A stretch of 64,000 nucleotides of DNA from Lactobacillus kitasatonis DSM 16761 = JCM 1039. Lineage in GTDB: Bacteria; Bacillota; Bacilli; Lactobacillales; Lactobacillaceae. The first letter of the stretch is position 1. Every line of letters begins with the position of its first letter. The stretch covers positions 1-64,000 of the forward strand of contig NZ_BALU01000003.1 of NCBI RefSeq assembly GCF_000615285.1, given 5' to 3'. Position numbers and translations under genes: made by a program. The notes below the pieces were generated by a model. It saw only the letters and a list, made by a program, of their open reading frames with translations. It did no database searches and was not told the origin of the DNA. Positions 1-8,082 of the stretch are shown here, in pieces.

Positions 1-631
1 AGAAATTATTTTTTGACGTTCTCGGGGTTACTTTATCCCAAATCGCATCGACAATGCCGATCCACATTGCACCAAGTACAACTGAGCCGCAAACGTCTGA
101 TGGGAAGTGAGCGTAAAGATAAACTCTTGAGATCATTACTAAAATTAGCCAAACAACTAGAAGTACGTCTAACCAAATTCTAGCAGTTCTGTTTTTGACT
201 AATGCTGGAATCAAAATAAGCATTAACCAAAAGACGATGATTGACATTCCCAAAGTGTGACCGCTTGGGAAACTGAAGCCATCGTCGACTGCCATGTGGG
301 CAGCAGGACGAGCACGTTGAACAACATGCTTAACGATCCAGCCAAACGCATCAGCAGTAATTAATGAAACTACGATACTGAGCGAGAGGGGACGTTGCTT
401 TTTAATCCATAGAATAACTGCAATTAATAGCATCCAAACCAGATCAACTTTGGTATCGGCTAAGAACGTAATCTTAAGCATCAAGCCCTTTAATCCAGGG
501 ATAGTATGCACGATTTGTTCAAAGAAATTGTCGAATCCATTGATCCAGCTTGCATGCATCATGATTGAGATTGCCAAAATTAAAAAGATTGGCAAACCAA
601 TACAAATAGCTGTAATATTTTTCTTTCGCAT
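1..631 (-). CDS. PAP2-family membrane phosphatase (3' end outside window)
   Basis: Reads leftwards from an ATG at 629-631 and is still open at base 1, so about 210 residues are visible and the C-terminus is cut off. The three PAP2 phosphatase motifs are present in order: KxxxxxxRP (KHVVQRARP), PSGH (FPSGHT) and SRxxxxxHxxxD (SRVYLYAHFPSD). Several hydrophobic helices surround them, so this is an integral membrane lipid-phosphate phosphatase (undecaprenyl-diphosphate or phosphatidate type). The family is known to dephosphorylate lipid carriers or lipid phosphates at the outer membrane face; the actual substrate cannot be read here. It is divergent from the acetyltransferase at 747. Confidence 0.9.
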   Translation of the reverse strand, partial: MRKKNITAICIGLPIFLILAISIMMHASWINGFDNFFEQIVHTIPGLKGLMLKITFLADTKVDLVWMLLIAVILWIKKQRPLSLSIVVSLITADAFGWIVKHVVQRARPAAHMAVDDGFSFPSGHTLGMSIIVFWLMLILIPALVKNRTARIWLDVLLVVWLILVMISRVYLYAHFPSDVCGSVVLGAMWIGIVDAIWDKVTPRTSKNNF

Positions 632-746
632 ATTTTCCTCGATGTAAAATAATTTTTAAACAACAGTACGAGTTTATCATATAAAATGTAGATAAAGAAA
701 ATTTAATTGTAAGAAAAATAAAAATGAAAGTTTAGAGGACTACTCA

Positions 747-1361
747 ATGGAAGAAAATACTAAGAAAATGCTTGCAGGTGAGCCTTACCGTCCTGATACA
801 GAAGAATTAGGTAAATTTTCAAGTTTAGCTCACCGTTTATCTCGTGATTACAACATGACTGCTGATGAAGAAAAACTTGAAAGAAGTGCCATTATTGATA
901 AACTTTTCCCAGATCATGGTGAAAGTGTTTATTTGCAAGGACCTATTGAAGTCGATTATGGCCGTTTTACCAAATTAGGCGATAATTTCTATGCCAACTT
1001 TAATTTAACTATTCTTGATACCTGTCCAATCACTATTGGTAAAAACGTCATGTGTGGTCCTAACGTTACTTTAGCTACACCACTTCATCCTTTGCTTGCT
1101 GAACAACGCAATCCTAGAATGCAAGAAGATGGCAAAGTGGCTGATATCGAATACGGTGCTCCAATTACTATTGGCGATAATTGCTGGTTAGCAAGCAACG
1201 TTACTGTTTGTGCCGGTGTAAAAATTGGCAATAATTGTGTAATTGGTGCAGGAGCTGTAGTTACCAAGGATATTCCTGATAACTCATTAGCTGTTGGCGT
1301 ACCTGCTAAAGTAATTAGAACTCTTTCAGAGAAGGATCATTTGAATAATTATCCTTATTAA
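747..1361 (+). CDS. Sugar O-acetyltransferase (maltose/galactoside acetyltransferase type)
   Basis: 204 residues, the normal length of the maltose/galactoside O-acetyltransferase family. The N-terminal Mac domain (EENTKKMLAGEPYRP, residues 2-16) is followed by left-handed beta-helix hexapeptide repeats (for example ITIGKNVMCGPNVTL and ITIGDNCWLASNVTV). The active-site histidine lies in LATPLHPL. These cytosolic enzymes transfer acetyl from acetyl-CoA to a sugar hydroxyl, probably for detoxification of non-metabolised sugars. The start is supported by an AGAGGA box about 10 bases upstream. It stands alone between the divergent PAP2 gene and the serine hydrolase. Confidence 0.9.
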   Translation: MEENTKKMLAGEPYRPDTEELGKFSSLAHRLSRDYNMTADEEKLERSAIIDKLFPDHGESVYLQGPIEVDYGRFTKLGDNFYANFNLTILDTCPITIGKNVMCGPNVTLATPLHPLLAEQRNPRMQEDGKVADIEYGAPITIGDNCWLASNVTVCAGVKIGNNCVIGAGAVVTKDIPDNSLAVGVPAKVIRTLSEKDHLNNYPY

Positions 1362-1405
1362 TAAGTAAAAATTTATATAATCTGTAACTCCAATGAAAAA
1401 AATAA

Positions 1406-2572
1406 ATGCTAATATTAGGCTATGAAGAAGTAACATTTCTGGAGGGTTCTAAAACGAGACATTTTAATCTAAAAAGACTATTAACAAAAACAGCAATCTC
1501 GTTCACTGCTGTTTCTGCATTGCCAATTGCTGCAATTACGTCATCTAAGGATGCAAATGCGGCAGATGATCAAACTGAAATGCGTAGTTTTGTCAGAAGA
1601 ACAATTGCCAATGACTATGCAAGAGGCACTACTGTAGTTGTCAAAAATGGACAACCACAACAAATTAGTTACGGTTATGGCTATTATGGTAAACGTCTTG
1701 GTGCCGGTAACAGCAAGGTAGTTTACCCAGTGTGCTCTTTGCAAAAAGTAATCACTGCAGCAATTATTACGCAATTGATTTATGCAGGAAAATTTACGCA
1801 AGATACTAAGATTTCAAACTGGTATCCTAACTTGAAGGGTGCATCAAACATTACTGTAGGTAATTTGATGACGCACACGTCAGGTCTAAAGGCTACTGAT
1901 ACTGAAGTCAACCGTGGTCGTATCTATTCTGAAAATGATGCGATCAACTGGGTCGTTAATAGACTGAATTCTACTAGCCAAAATAATCCAGGTAAATTTT
2001 CTTATAATAATACTAACTACATCTTGCTTGCGGGCATTATTCGCCAAGTAACAGGTAAGTCTTACAAGCAGAATGTCCAAGAACGTGTTATTAACCCATT
2101 AGGCTTAAAGAGAACATACTTCTTAGAAGATATTCCTTCAGGTATGACAGATGGTATTTCTTATACTTGGAATTACAAGAACTATCAATGGGCACAATAT
2201 GTTAAAAAGCAACAAGCTTCCCAACTTGTTGGTGCCGGCAACTTGTTTTCAACTCCAATGGATTACTACAAGATTCAAGTTGGTTTGACTAACGGTAAGA
2301 TTTTGGATCAAGCTGAGTACAACTACATGACTAACTTGGATACTAAACCTTCAAACGGTTATTCAGGTGGTATGTACATTAAAGGTAACCTTAAGTCAGC
2401 ATATGGTAACTTGTACAACACTCACTTTGGTAATTGGGTTCAATTAACTAGAGATAATCAAAATGGTTTAATTATGTTCTTGAATCAAACTCAAAACGAC
2501 GAAGCAAGAAATAAGAATATTGGTTACCAAATTTTGAACCACATTCAACCTGGTACTTTTAGTGCAAAGTAA
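1406..2572 (+). CDS. Secreted serine hydrolase, class C beta-lactamase/DD-peptidase fold
   Basis: The protein has the SxxK motif (SLQK in VCSLQKVITA), a YxN motif (SYNN) and a late H-F-G in the KTG position, as in penicillin-binding serine hydrolases (Pfam beta-lactamase). A signal peptide (KRLLTK, a hydrophobic run, then ANA before AADD) directs export. The open frame begins at ATG 1406, but the likely original start is codon 17: a GGAGGG box (1441-1446) lies 7 bases before an in-frame ACG (1454) that begins TRHFNLKRLL, where homologues would be expected to read MRHF. So the start codon seems mutated, and translation may now be weak or begin at 1406. The family acts on cell-wall peptides or as esterases; the substrate is unknown. 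A terminator follows. Confidence 0.8.
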   Translation: MLILGYEEVTFLEGSKTRHFNLKRLLTKTAISFTAVSALPIAAITSSKDANAADDQTEMRSFVRRTIANDYARGTTVVVKNGQPQQISYGYGYYGKRLGAGNSKVVYPVCSLQKVITAAIITQLIYAGKFTQDTKISNWYPNLKGASNITVGNLMTHTSGLKATDTEVNRGRIYSENDAINWVVNRLNSTSQNNPGKFSYNNTNYILLAGIIRQVTGKSYKQNVQERVINPLGLKRTYFLEDIPSGMTDGISYTWNYKNYQWAQYVKKQQASQLVGAGNLFSTPMDYYKIQVGLTNGKILDQAEYNYMTNLDTKPSNGYSGGMYIKGNLKSAYGNLYNTHFGNWVQLTRDNQNGLIMFLNQTQNDEARNKNIGYQILNHIQPGTFSAK

Positions 2573-2584
2573 AATATATTTTAG

Positions 2585-2624
2585 TCCTGCTACTAACTTA
2601 TGATAAGCTAGTAGCAGGATTTTT
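2585..2624 (+). terminator. Intrinsic terminator after serine hydrolase
   Basis: An 11-bp perfect stem TCCTGCTACTA / TAGTAGCAGGA is followed by TTTTTA. Confidence 0.85.
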
Positions 2625-2643
2625 ACTTTGAGGGAGTGAGAAA

Positions 2644-3465
2644 ATGAAAAATGGAGGAGTTTTAATTAGTCAAGACTTGTCATGTGCCGGGCAAGTATCA
2701 TCTTCAGTTGCTTTGCCTATTCTTGGTGCTTGTGGCATGCGGCCAACGCTTTTGCCTACCGCAATTTTATCAACGCATACCGGATTTCAAGGCAATACTT
2801 GTCTTGATTTAGGTAGTGAGATGCCTAAAATTATTGTCCATTGGCAAAAAATAAATTTAAATTTTGATGCTTTATATTTAGGTTACTTAGGTAAAAATGC
2901 ACTAGATTTTTGGATTGATAATATTGATCAAGTAAAACGCAATGATCAGGTGGTTTTAATTGATCCAGGAATGGCAGACCATGGCAAAATGTATCGTGGT
3001 TTGGATGAAGAATATGTAGAAAACATGCGTAAATTGATCTCTAAGGCTACGATTCTAACACCAAATATTACTGAAGCAGCGTTTTTATTAGGAAAAGATC
3101 TAACCGAAGTTTCATTAGAAAAAACACAAGAATTTGCCGAGGAATTAGTACAAAAATTCTTGATTCCTAATGTGGTGATTACTGGGATTTCAATTACCAA
3201 AGAAAAAATCGGTGAGGTTGGCGTGACTGAAGGTAAAACTTGGTCACTGATTCAAGAAAAATTGCCAGGTAGTTTCTTTGGTACCGGCGATATGTTTGCT
3301 AGCGCATTTTTAGCAGCGTTTTTGCATGGAAATGACTTAGAAAAGAGTTGTTCAATCGCAGCAGACTTTATTAGATTGGCAATAATGAATACAAAGCAAG
3401 ACACATTATTTGGCCCTGACTATGCGGCCGGATTGCCTTGGCTATTACAAGAAATAAAAAAGTAG
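2644..3465 (+). CDS. pdxK: Pyridoxal/pyridoxamine kinase (PfkB-like)
   Basis: 273 residues, normal for PdxK/PdxY vitamin B6 kinases of the ribokinase superfamily. The N-terminus (ISQDLSCAGQVSSSVALPIL) matches the B6-kinase substrate loop, and the C-terminal GTGD catalytic/anion-hole motif is seen in FFGTGDMFASA. It phosphorylates pyridoxal, pyridoxine or pyridoxamine with ATP, giving the coenzyme precursor in the cytosol. GGGAG lies upstream of the ATG. The next gene, an ECF transporter S-component, starts 9 bases after the stop, so the two are almost certainly co-transcribed as a B6 uptake-and-trapping pair. Confidence 0.88.
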   Translation: MKNGGVLISQDLSCAGQVSSSVALPILGACGMRPTLLPTAILSTHTGFQGNTCLDLGSEMPKIIVHWQKINLNFDALYLGYLGKNALDFWIDNIDQVKRNDQVVLIDPGMADHGKMYRGLDEEYVENMRKLISKATILTPNITEAAFLLGKDLTEVSLEKTQEFAEELVQKFLIPNVVITGISITKEKIGEVGVTEGKTWSLIQEKLPGSFFGTGDMFASAFLAAFLHGNDLEKSCSIAADFIRLAIMNTKQDTLFGPDYAAGLPWLLQEIKK

Positions 3466-3474
3466 GTGTAAAAA

Positions 3475-4032
3475 GTGAGAAAAAATATTAATTCATTACA
3501 ATCATTGATGTTTACCGGTTTATTTGCGGCGATTATTTATATTGGTATTTGGGTGTTACGTATTCCCGTACCAGCAATGGTTGGACGCCCGTTTATCCAT
3601 TTCGGTAATACATTGACTGCCGTTGCTATTCTGTATCTAGGTTATCGTAATGGGATGATTGCCGGCATTATTGGTTTAGGCGGCTTCGATTTGCTTAATG
3701 GCTATGCGGCAACTTCATGGTTGACTATGTTAGAAGTGGTAGTTGTGGCTTCAGTGCTAACTGCTGTTTATAAAGGGATGAACTATAAAGATACTAAGAA
3801 GAATATCATTATTCTTGGTATCATTGCCGGTGTCACAAAAATTTTTACCACTTATTGTGTGTCGATCGTTGAAGCATTGATGGTAGGAACAAGTTTGCAA
3901 GTTGCATATATTGGAGCTTTCGTCAGTTTGCCAGCAACTGTCATTAACTCTATTTCTACCGCAATTTGTACTCCAATTTTGTATTTTGCTCTAAAAGATG
4001 CCATCAAGGCAATTATGAAAAAGACAAACTAA
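3475..4032 (+). CDS. ECF transporter S-component, probably vitamin B6-specific
   Basis: 185 residues, about six hydrophobic segments, GTG start with AGGTG just upstream inside the end of pdxK. The N-terminal region with a small-residue helix (MFTGLFAAIIYIGIW) and the conserved arrangement of an ECF substrate-binding (S) protein are visible. S-components bind a vitamin in the membrane and share an energising EcfA/A'/T module encoded elsewhere. The tight linkage to the B6 kinase suggests pyridoxine or pyridoxal as ligand; that is inference from context. Another vitamin such as a thiamin precursor cannot be excluded. Confidence 0.8.
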   Translation: MRKNINSLQSLMFTGLFAAIIYIGIWVLRIPVPAMVGRPFIHFGNTLTAVAILYLGYRNGMIAGIIGLGGFDLLNGYAATSWLTMLEVVVVASVLTAVYKGMNYKDTKKNIIILGIIAGVTKIFTTYCVSIVEALMVGTSLQVAYIGAFVSLPATVINSISTAICTPILYFALKDAIKAIMKKTN

Positions 4033-4107
4033 TGAAACAATAGATTTTACACACGTATTGATGGGTGCTATATTAAATTTATTGATTAATAAAAAGGGTA
4101 GAAATTC

Positions 4108-5313
4108 ATGAACGAAGATCTAAGAAAAAGAAATAAGCGAAATAATCTGATCATCTTAGTGGTCGGAATTGTCATTATCATCAGTATTATTGCCGGTTTT
4201 AGCATTCATAATCATCGTGTTGCTACACAAAATGCAGCTGAAAAATTTGCACGTACTCACTTTAACCCTAATGTAAAAATTGATGGGGTTAAGGTTGGCA
4301 AATTAACTGTTAAGAAGGCTACGGATAAGGTTAATAAGAATGCTAAAAACGTAGTTAGATTGAAAAACAATAAGTTAGTTTACAGCTACAGCACTACTGG
4401 TCAACCAATTGATGAACAAGAAACTAGTAGTTTGTTTAAGAAACAACAAACTAAGACGCCATCAAACAAGAGTTACAGCTATACAACTAAAGATTTAGCA
4501 ACTGCTAAGAATAAGTTGAATAGTCTTAAAAAGCTAGTTGTTAATTACAAGATTAATGGCAAGACCTATAAGTTAAAGGCTAGCGAGCTTTTAAACGATG
4601 TTTCTTACCAAAATGGTAAATATCAGTTTGGTGATACTTCTAAGTTGACTGATAAGTTAAACCAAATTGATAAGGAAGTTTCAACTTTGCATAGAAGTTA
4701 CAAGTTTACTGTTCCTACTGGTAATAAGGTAAAGGGTAAGACCATTACAGTTAAGAACAAGACTTGGGGCTGGGGCGTTTATGTTCAAAAGACACGTCGT
4801 CTTTTGTTAGATGCTATTGCTAAAGGTAAGACTAGCTTTGATGGTGCAGATGCTATTTATGGTTTGGGTTACAGTACTTATGCTCATGGTTACGGTTATT
4901 CAAATCATGAAATTGGTAATACCTATGCTGTAGTTTCATTAAAGAAACAAGAAGTATGGCTTGTCAGAAAAGGTAAGCTTAAGGTTCACTTGAGAGACGT
5001 CGTTACCGGTACTATGGAAGGTAGCAAGAGTGATCAAACTCCTCGTGGTGTTTGGTACATTCACTACAAGCAAAGAAATGCAACTTTACGTGGTAGCAAT
5101 GATGATGGTTCAAGTTATGCTTCACCAGTTAACTACTGGATGCCATTTACTTTGAGTGGTTGTGGTTTCCACGATGCTAGTTGGAGAACTGACTGGAGCA
5201 AGACAGCTTACTTAAAGGGTGGTTCACACGGTTGTGTTAACGTTAAGCCAAGTGAAATTAGAAGCGTTTGGAACAACATTTCTAAAAACGAACCAGTAAT
5301 TATTTATGAATAG
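4108..5313 (+). CDS. L,D-transpeptidase (YkuD) with peptidoglycan-binding-like stalk
   Basis: 401 residues. A single N-terminal membrane anchor (NLIILVVGIVIIISIIAGF, about residues 13-31) is followed by a lysine-rich stalk resembling PG_binding_4 and a C-terminal YkuD domain. The active-site signature HGCVN is in GGSHGCVNVKPSE near residue 375, and upstream VVSLKKQEVWLV is the usual YkuD entry strand. The family makes 3-3 cross-links in peptidoglycan or attaches proteins, on the outer face of the membrane. It stands alone with its own terminator. Confidence 0.92.
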   Translation: MNEDLRKRNKRNNLIILVVGIVIIISIIAGFSIHNHRVATQNAAEKFARTHFNPNVKIDGVKVGKLTVKKATDKVNKNAKNVVRLKNNKLVYSYSTTGQPIDEQETSSLFKKQQTKTPSNKSYSYTTKDLATAKNKLNSLKKLVVNYKINGKTYKLKASELLNDVSYQNGKYQFGDTSKLTDKLNQIDKEVSTLHRSYKFTVPTGNKVKGKTITVKNKTWGWGVYVQKTRRLLLDAIAKGKTSFDGADAIYGLGYSTYAHGYGYSNHEIGNTYAVVSLKKQEVWLVRKGKLKVHLRDVVTGTMEGSKSDQTPRGVWYIHYKQRNATLRGSNDDGSSYASPVNYWMPFTLSGCGFHDASWRTDWSKTAYLKGGSHGCVNVKPSEIRSVWNNISKNEPVIIYE

Positions 5314-5321
5314 ATTTAACA

Positions 5322-5408
5322 AATGAAAGAAATAGGACTACCATAACAGTTGGCCGGATAAAAATCCTTCCTCCTGAAGTGATTATTACATAACCTATTT
5401 TCTTCATT
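5322..5408 (+). other. Long imperfect inverted repeat 3' of the L,D-transpeptidase
   Basis: AATGAAAGAAATAGG (5322-5336) pairs with CCTATTTTCTTCATT (5394-5408) with two mismatches, and encloses a smaller hairpin GGAT-AAAA-ATCC. It lies between the stop codon and the strong terminator at 5424, so it may be a folded 3' UTR. No known RNA family was recognised. Confidence 0.4.
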
Positions 5409-5423
5409 ATAAGTCTCGCTAAA

Positions 5424-5461
5424 GTCGCAGCAATGTTATGTACATTGCTGCGGCTTTTTTA
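5424..5461 (+). terminator. Intrinsic terminator
   Basis: GTCGCAGCAATG (5424-5435) pairs with CATTGCTGCGGC (5443-5454) and is followed by TTTTTT. Confidence 0.9.
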
Positions 5462-5529
5462 TAAATTAATGTTAATAACTATAAAAAGAATGTTATAGTA
5501 GGCAATGTAGGAAAAGAGGATTTTGAAAG

Positions 5530-5883
5530 ATGATCGATATTTATAATGAAAAACTTGCAAAATATGCAGATGGTGAACGCCGTATTTTTACTGCAACTTT
5601 TTTGCGTCCTGATGATCGTAAGGGAATTTTTCAAAATTTAACTGTTAATAATGAAGATAATGTTGTAGTTAAGCAAATTGCTTTGCGTATGAACAAAGCC
5701 TTTAAGGAATTAAATCTTGGAAAAGGCGACGTCGTTCAATTTGAAGCAATCGTTAAGCAAAACAGTCGTGGCGAATATACTGTTGAGCGTCCTACTGGAG
5801 TAGAAAAGATTAGCTCTGGCGAAGACGAAGAAGATAGCGGCGTTCATACTGTTGGCGACGATTGGGATTGGTTTGAAAAGTAA
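5530..5883 (+). CDS. Small acidic cytosolic protein of unknown function
   Basis: 117 residues with no signal peptide or membrane segment. The N-terminal two thirds look like a small beta-rich domain (RRIFTATFLRPDDRKG ... GDVVQFEAIVKQNSRGEYTVERP), possibly an OB-like fold from its strand pattern, but I do not recognise a family. The C-terminus is very acidic (SSGEDEEDSG ... DDWDWFEK), a tail style seen in some single-strand nucleic-acid-binding proteins; that resemblance is weak inference only. AGAGGA precedes the ATG. It is monocistronic, flanked by terminators on both sides. Confidence 0.75.
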   Translation: MIDIYNEKLAKYADGERRIFTATFLRPDDRKGIFQNLTVNNEDNVVVKQIALRMNKAFKELNLGKGDVVQFEAIVKQNSRGEYTVERPTGVEKISSGEDEEDSGVHTVGDDWDWFEK

Positions 5884-5910
5884 TTAAAGATAGAAGATTT
5901 TAAAAAAGAA

Positions 5911-5958
5911 AAATGTTGATATATGTGCTTTTAGCATTGATATATCAACATTTTTTTG
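5911..5958 (+). terminator. Intrinsic terminator
   Basis: AAATGTTGATATA (5911-5923) and TATATCAACATTT (5941-5953) form a perfect 13-bp stem followed by a T run. Confidence 0.9.
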
Positions 5959-5997
5959 TGTTAAAATAAAATGATTTAAGTAATAGGGAGGACAATT

Positions 5998-6564
5998 ATG
6001 ATCAAGAAACTTGCTGTATATCTTGGTGCATCTTCAAATGCCAAGTCACAATACAAGAAAAATGCCGTTCAGGTTGGCCAATGGATGGTAGATAACAACC
6101 TTGAACTAGTATATGGTGGTTCTGAAGTAGGATTGATGAAAGTTTTGTCGGATACAATCCTAAATAATGGCGGTAAAGTTTACGGTATAATTACTAATCA
6201 ATTAAATGATCGCGGTGTAACTAACAACCATCTTACGGATTTGAAGATAGTTGATACGATGGATGAGCGCAAGCTTGAAATGATGAATGAAGCAGATAGT
6301 ATGATGGCTATTCCTGGTGGGATTGGAACTTTGGAAGAAATCAGCCAAGCCATTTCCTGGATCACTTTAGGTGACAACCCCAAGCCTGTTGCTTTTTATA
6401 ATTACGATGGCTTTTATGATAGTTTGCATGATCAAATTTTGCATATGCACCATGAGGGATTCTTAGAACAAAGATACGTTGACGCTATCTGCTTCAGCGA
6501 AAATCTTGATGAAATTTTAGATTTCATGAATTCATACAAGGCACCAGTTCGCCGTGATTTCTAA
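5998..6564 (+). CDS. LOG-family protein (TIGR00730-type, cytokinin riboside 5'-monophosphate phosphoribohydrolase fold)
   Basis: 188 residues with the diagnostic PGGxGTxxE motif (AIPGGIGTLEEI, about residue 102-113) and an N-terminal Rossmann strand (KLAVYLGASSNA). In characterised members the enzyme cleaves nucleoside 5'-monophosphates to base and ribose-5-phosphate; its bacterial role is not settled. Start ATG 5998 has GGGAGGA 7 bases upstream. Not obviously linked to its neighbours. Confidence 0.88.
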   Translation: MIKKLAVYLGASSNAKSQYKKNAVQVGQWMVDNNLELVYGGSEVGLMKVLSDTILNNGGKVYGIITNQLNDRGVTNNHLTDLKIVDTMDERKLEMMNEADSMMAIPGGIGTLEEISQAISWITLGDNPKPVAFYNYDGFYDSLHDQILHMHHEGFLEQRYVDAICFSENLDEILDFMNSYKAPVRRDF

Positions 6565-6641
6565 AGAAAAATTTTCTTTTCTAAATCCTTTCTTTTTGTA
6601 TTGAAAGCGAATACAATATAGGCGGAAAAGAGGTATAGATT

Positions 6642-6854
6642 ATGACAGAAAACATGATGAAGCACTTAATTATGGAAGACAAAGTTAGCAAGATTGTTGG
6701 ACCAATTGTTTGCATCTATCTGTTGTGGCTAGCATTGATGGCAATGTTCAACTTTAAAGTAATGATGATTGCAATTGGTGTTCAATTTGTTGTTTTGCTA
6801 GCTTATATGCTAGTTGAGCCTTTGATTTTTAGAAAAGGAAGAGCGGAAAAATAA
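6642..6854 (+). CDS. Small two-helix membrane protein, unknown function
   Basis: 70 residues. Two hydrophobic helices (about residues 19-37, IVCIYLLWLALMAMFNF, and 42-60, MIAIGVQFVVLLAYMLVEP) are separated by a short turn, with charged ends. AGAGG lies ahead of the ATG and a good terminator follows, so it is a real short gene. I do not recognise the family. Confidence 0.75.
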   Translation: MTENMMKHLIMEDKVSKIVGPIVCIYLLWLALMAMFNFKVMMIAIGVQFVVLLAYMLVEPLIFRKGRAEK

Positions 6855-6877
6855 ATTGGTATCTCTATTAAAGTGAA

Positions 6878-6912
6878 AGATCTACTAATCGTTTGACTAG
6901 TAGATCTTTTTT
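6878..6912 (+). terminator. Intrinsic terminator
   Basis: AGATCTACTA (6878-6887) and TAGTAGATCT (6898-6907) form a perfect 10-bp stem followed by TTTTT. Confidence 0.9.
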
Positions 6913-7001
6913 ATTGTTATTTTTAATACTCTATACCCGATAAGCAATATAAGTGGCATACTAAAAATAATAAAACATATATAGTATACGAGAGGAATAT
7001 T

Positions 7002-7847
7002 ATGTTAAATATCGGTAGAGCATTGAGGAATGAAAGATTAGCTCAAAATAAAACACAACGAGAGTGGATAAAAGATGTACCTATTTCTGTATCTCGATAT
7101 TCGGAGATAGAAAATAATACTATAAAAAATGGTAAAAAAGCTGATATAGATAGTGAAAAATTGATTTTACTTTTAGAAAGTAACAATGTAGATGTAAAAG
7201 AGTTTTTCTCTAATTTACAATACAAATCAACTTCAATTGAAAAATTATCTTTGGAGATATCGCAAGCTTTTAATAATGGAAATTATAAAAAAGCAAGTGA
7301 AGTAAAAAGAAAAATATTTGCAAGTTCAAATGCTCCATTAAGCTTAAAGTATAGAGCTATCTTAATTGTGTCAGAATTAAAGGATCATATGGCATCATTA
7401 GATCGAAAAACAATAGATGAAATCAGTAGCTATTTGTATAAATCAAGTGATTGGGTTAAAAATAAGGAGGCATTAATATTATTCGGAAACTCTATGCCAA
7501 GAATGAATTCGAATATCTTGAAGAGGCGAATGAAACAAATTATTAATGAATATTCAGCTATTAATAAATTTCCTGATAGAGTTCAGCGCCGAATCTCAAC
7601 TATTTGTATAAATTACATATTTAACGCAATTTTTATCTATAAAATAGATGCATATGTTCAAGAATCTCTAGATTTAATAAAAAAACTACCAGCTAATGAC
7701 GTTTATGGATTAAAGAAGTTGGTTGGACAGTATTATTTAGATTATCTAAAAAGTGATCAAAAACATATGACAGAATTAAAAGAATTACTTAGAAGATGTG
7801 GATATAATTCTTTAGCTAGCAGATTAGATTTCGATATAGCGAAGTAA
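7002..7847 (+). CDS. Rgg/GadR/MutR-family transcriptional regulator
   Basis: 281 residues. An N-terminal XRE-type helix-turn-helix (LNIGRALRNERLAQNKTQREW ... VSRYSEIENN, residues 2-60) is followed by an all-helical C-terminal region with the Rgg-type TPR-like pattern (YSAINKFPDRVQRRISTICINYIFN). Rgg proteins bind short hydrophobic signalling peptides and control adjacent export or peptide operons. The next genes are a 56-residue ORF and an ABC exporter on the same strand, a context typical of peptide-responsive regulation. Codon use is more AT-rich than the upstream genes, suggesting acquisition. The ligand is unknown. Confidence 0.82.
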   Translation: MLNIGRALRNERLAQNKTQREWIKDVPISVSRYSEIENNTIKNGKKADIDSEKLILLLESNNVDVKEFFSNLQYKSTSIEKLSLEISQAFNNGNYKKASEVKRKIFASSNAPLSLKYRAILIVSELKDHMASLDRKTIDEISSYLYKSSDWVKNKEALILFGNSMPRMNSNILKRRMKQIINEYSAINKFPDRVQRRISTICINYIFNAIFIYKIDAYVQESLDLIKKLPANDVYGLKKLVGQYYLDYLKSDQKHMTELKELLRRCGYNSLASRLDFDIAK

Positions 7848-7911
7848 TTTTATGAATTAAAAAATGCCATGTAGAATACTTTTAGATTAGTTCATGAAAG
7901 GAGTAGTTGCG

Positions 7912-8082
7912 ATGATTTTTGAAACATTACCAGTTCTACCTTTATGTATGTCTGAAAAAAATAAAAATAAATTTTTAAAGTTAACTTCGTTTATAGAATC
8001 TGAAAAATTAGAGCAGACTTTATTAATAATGTTAACTAAAGAAACGGATATAAATGAGTATGTTAAAGGACTAGCAGTATGA
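7912..8082 (+). CDS. 56-residue small protein between Rgg regulator and ABC exporter (possible peptide precursor)
   Basis: The start chosen is ATG 7912 because GAAAGGAG ends 8 bases upstream; an earlier in-frame ATG at 7894 lies within that ribosome-binding site. The peptide begins MIFETLPVLPLCMSEKN, has one cysteine at residue 12, a charged middle (SEKNKNKFLKL) and ends DINEYVKGLAV. No signal peptide or double-glycine leader is visible. Its TGA overlaps the ATG of the ABC transporter (ATGA at 8079-8082), so the two are translationally coupled. It could be an exported-peptide precursor, a regulator-sensed pro-peptide, or an accessory protein; the sequence does not decide. Confidence 0.6.
   Translation: MIFETLPVLPLCMSEKNKNKFLKLTSFIESEKLEQTLLIMLTKETDINEYVKGLAV

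Noticed and set aside
7894-7911. Earlier ATG of the small ORF at 7894
   Set aside because: It lies within the AAGGAG ribosome site that serves ATG 7912, so it is an unlikely start.
7002-8082. Toxin-antitoxin pair (XRE regulator plus small ORF)
   Set aside because: The regulator is 281 residues with Rgg-type C-terminus and the small ORF is coupled to the ABC transporter, so an exporter cassette fits better.
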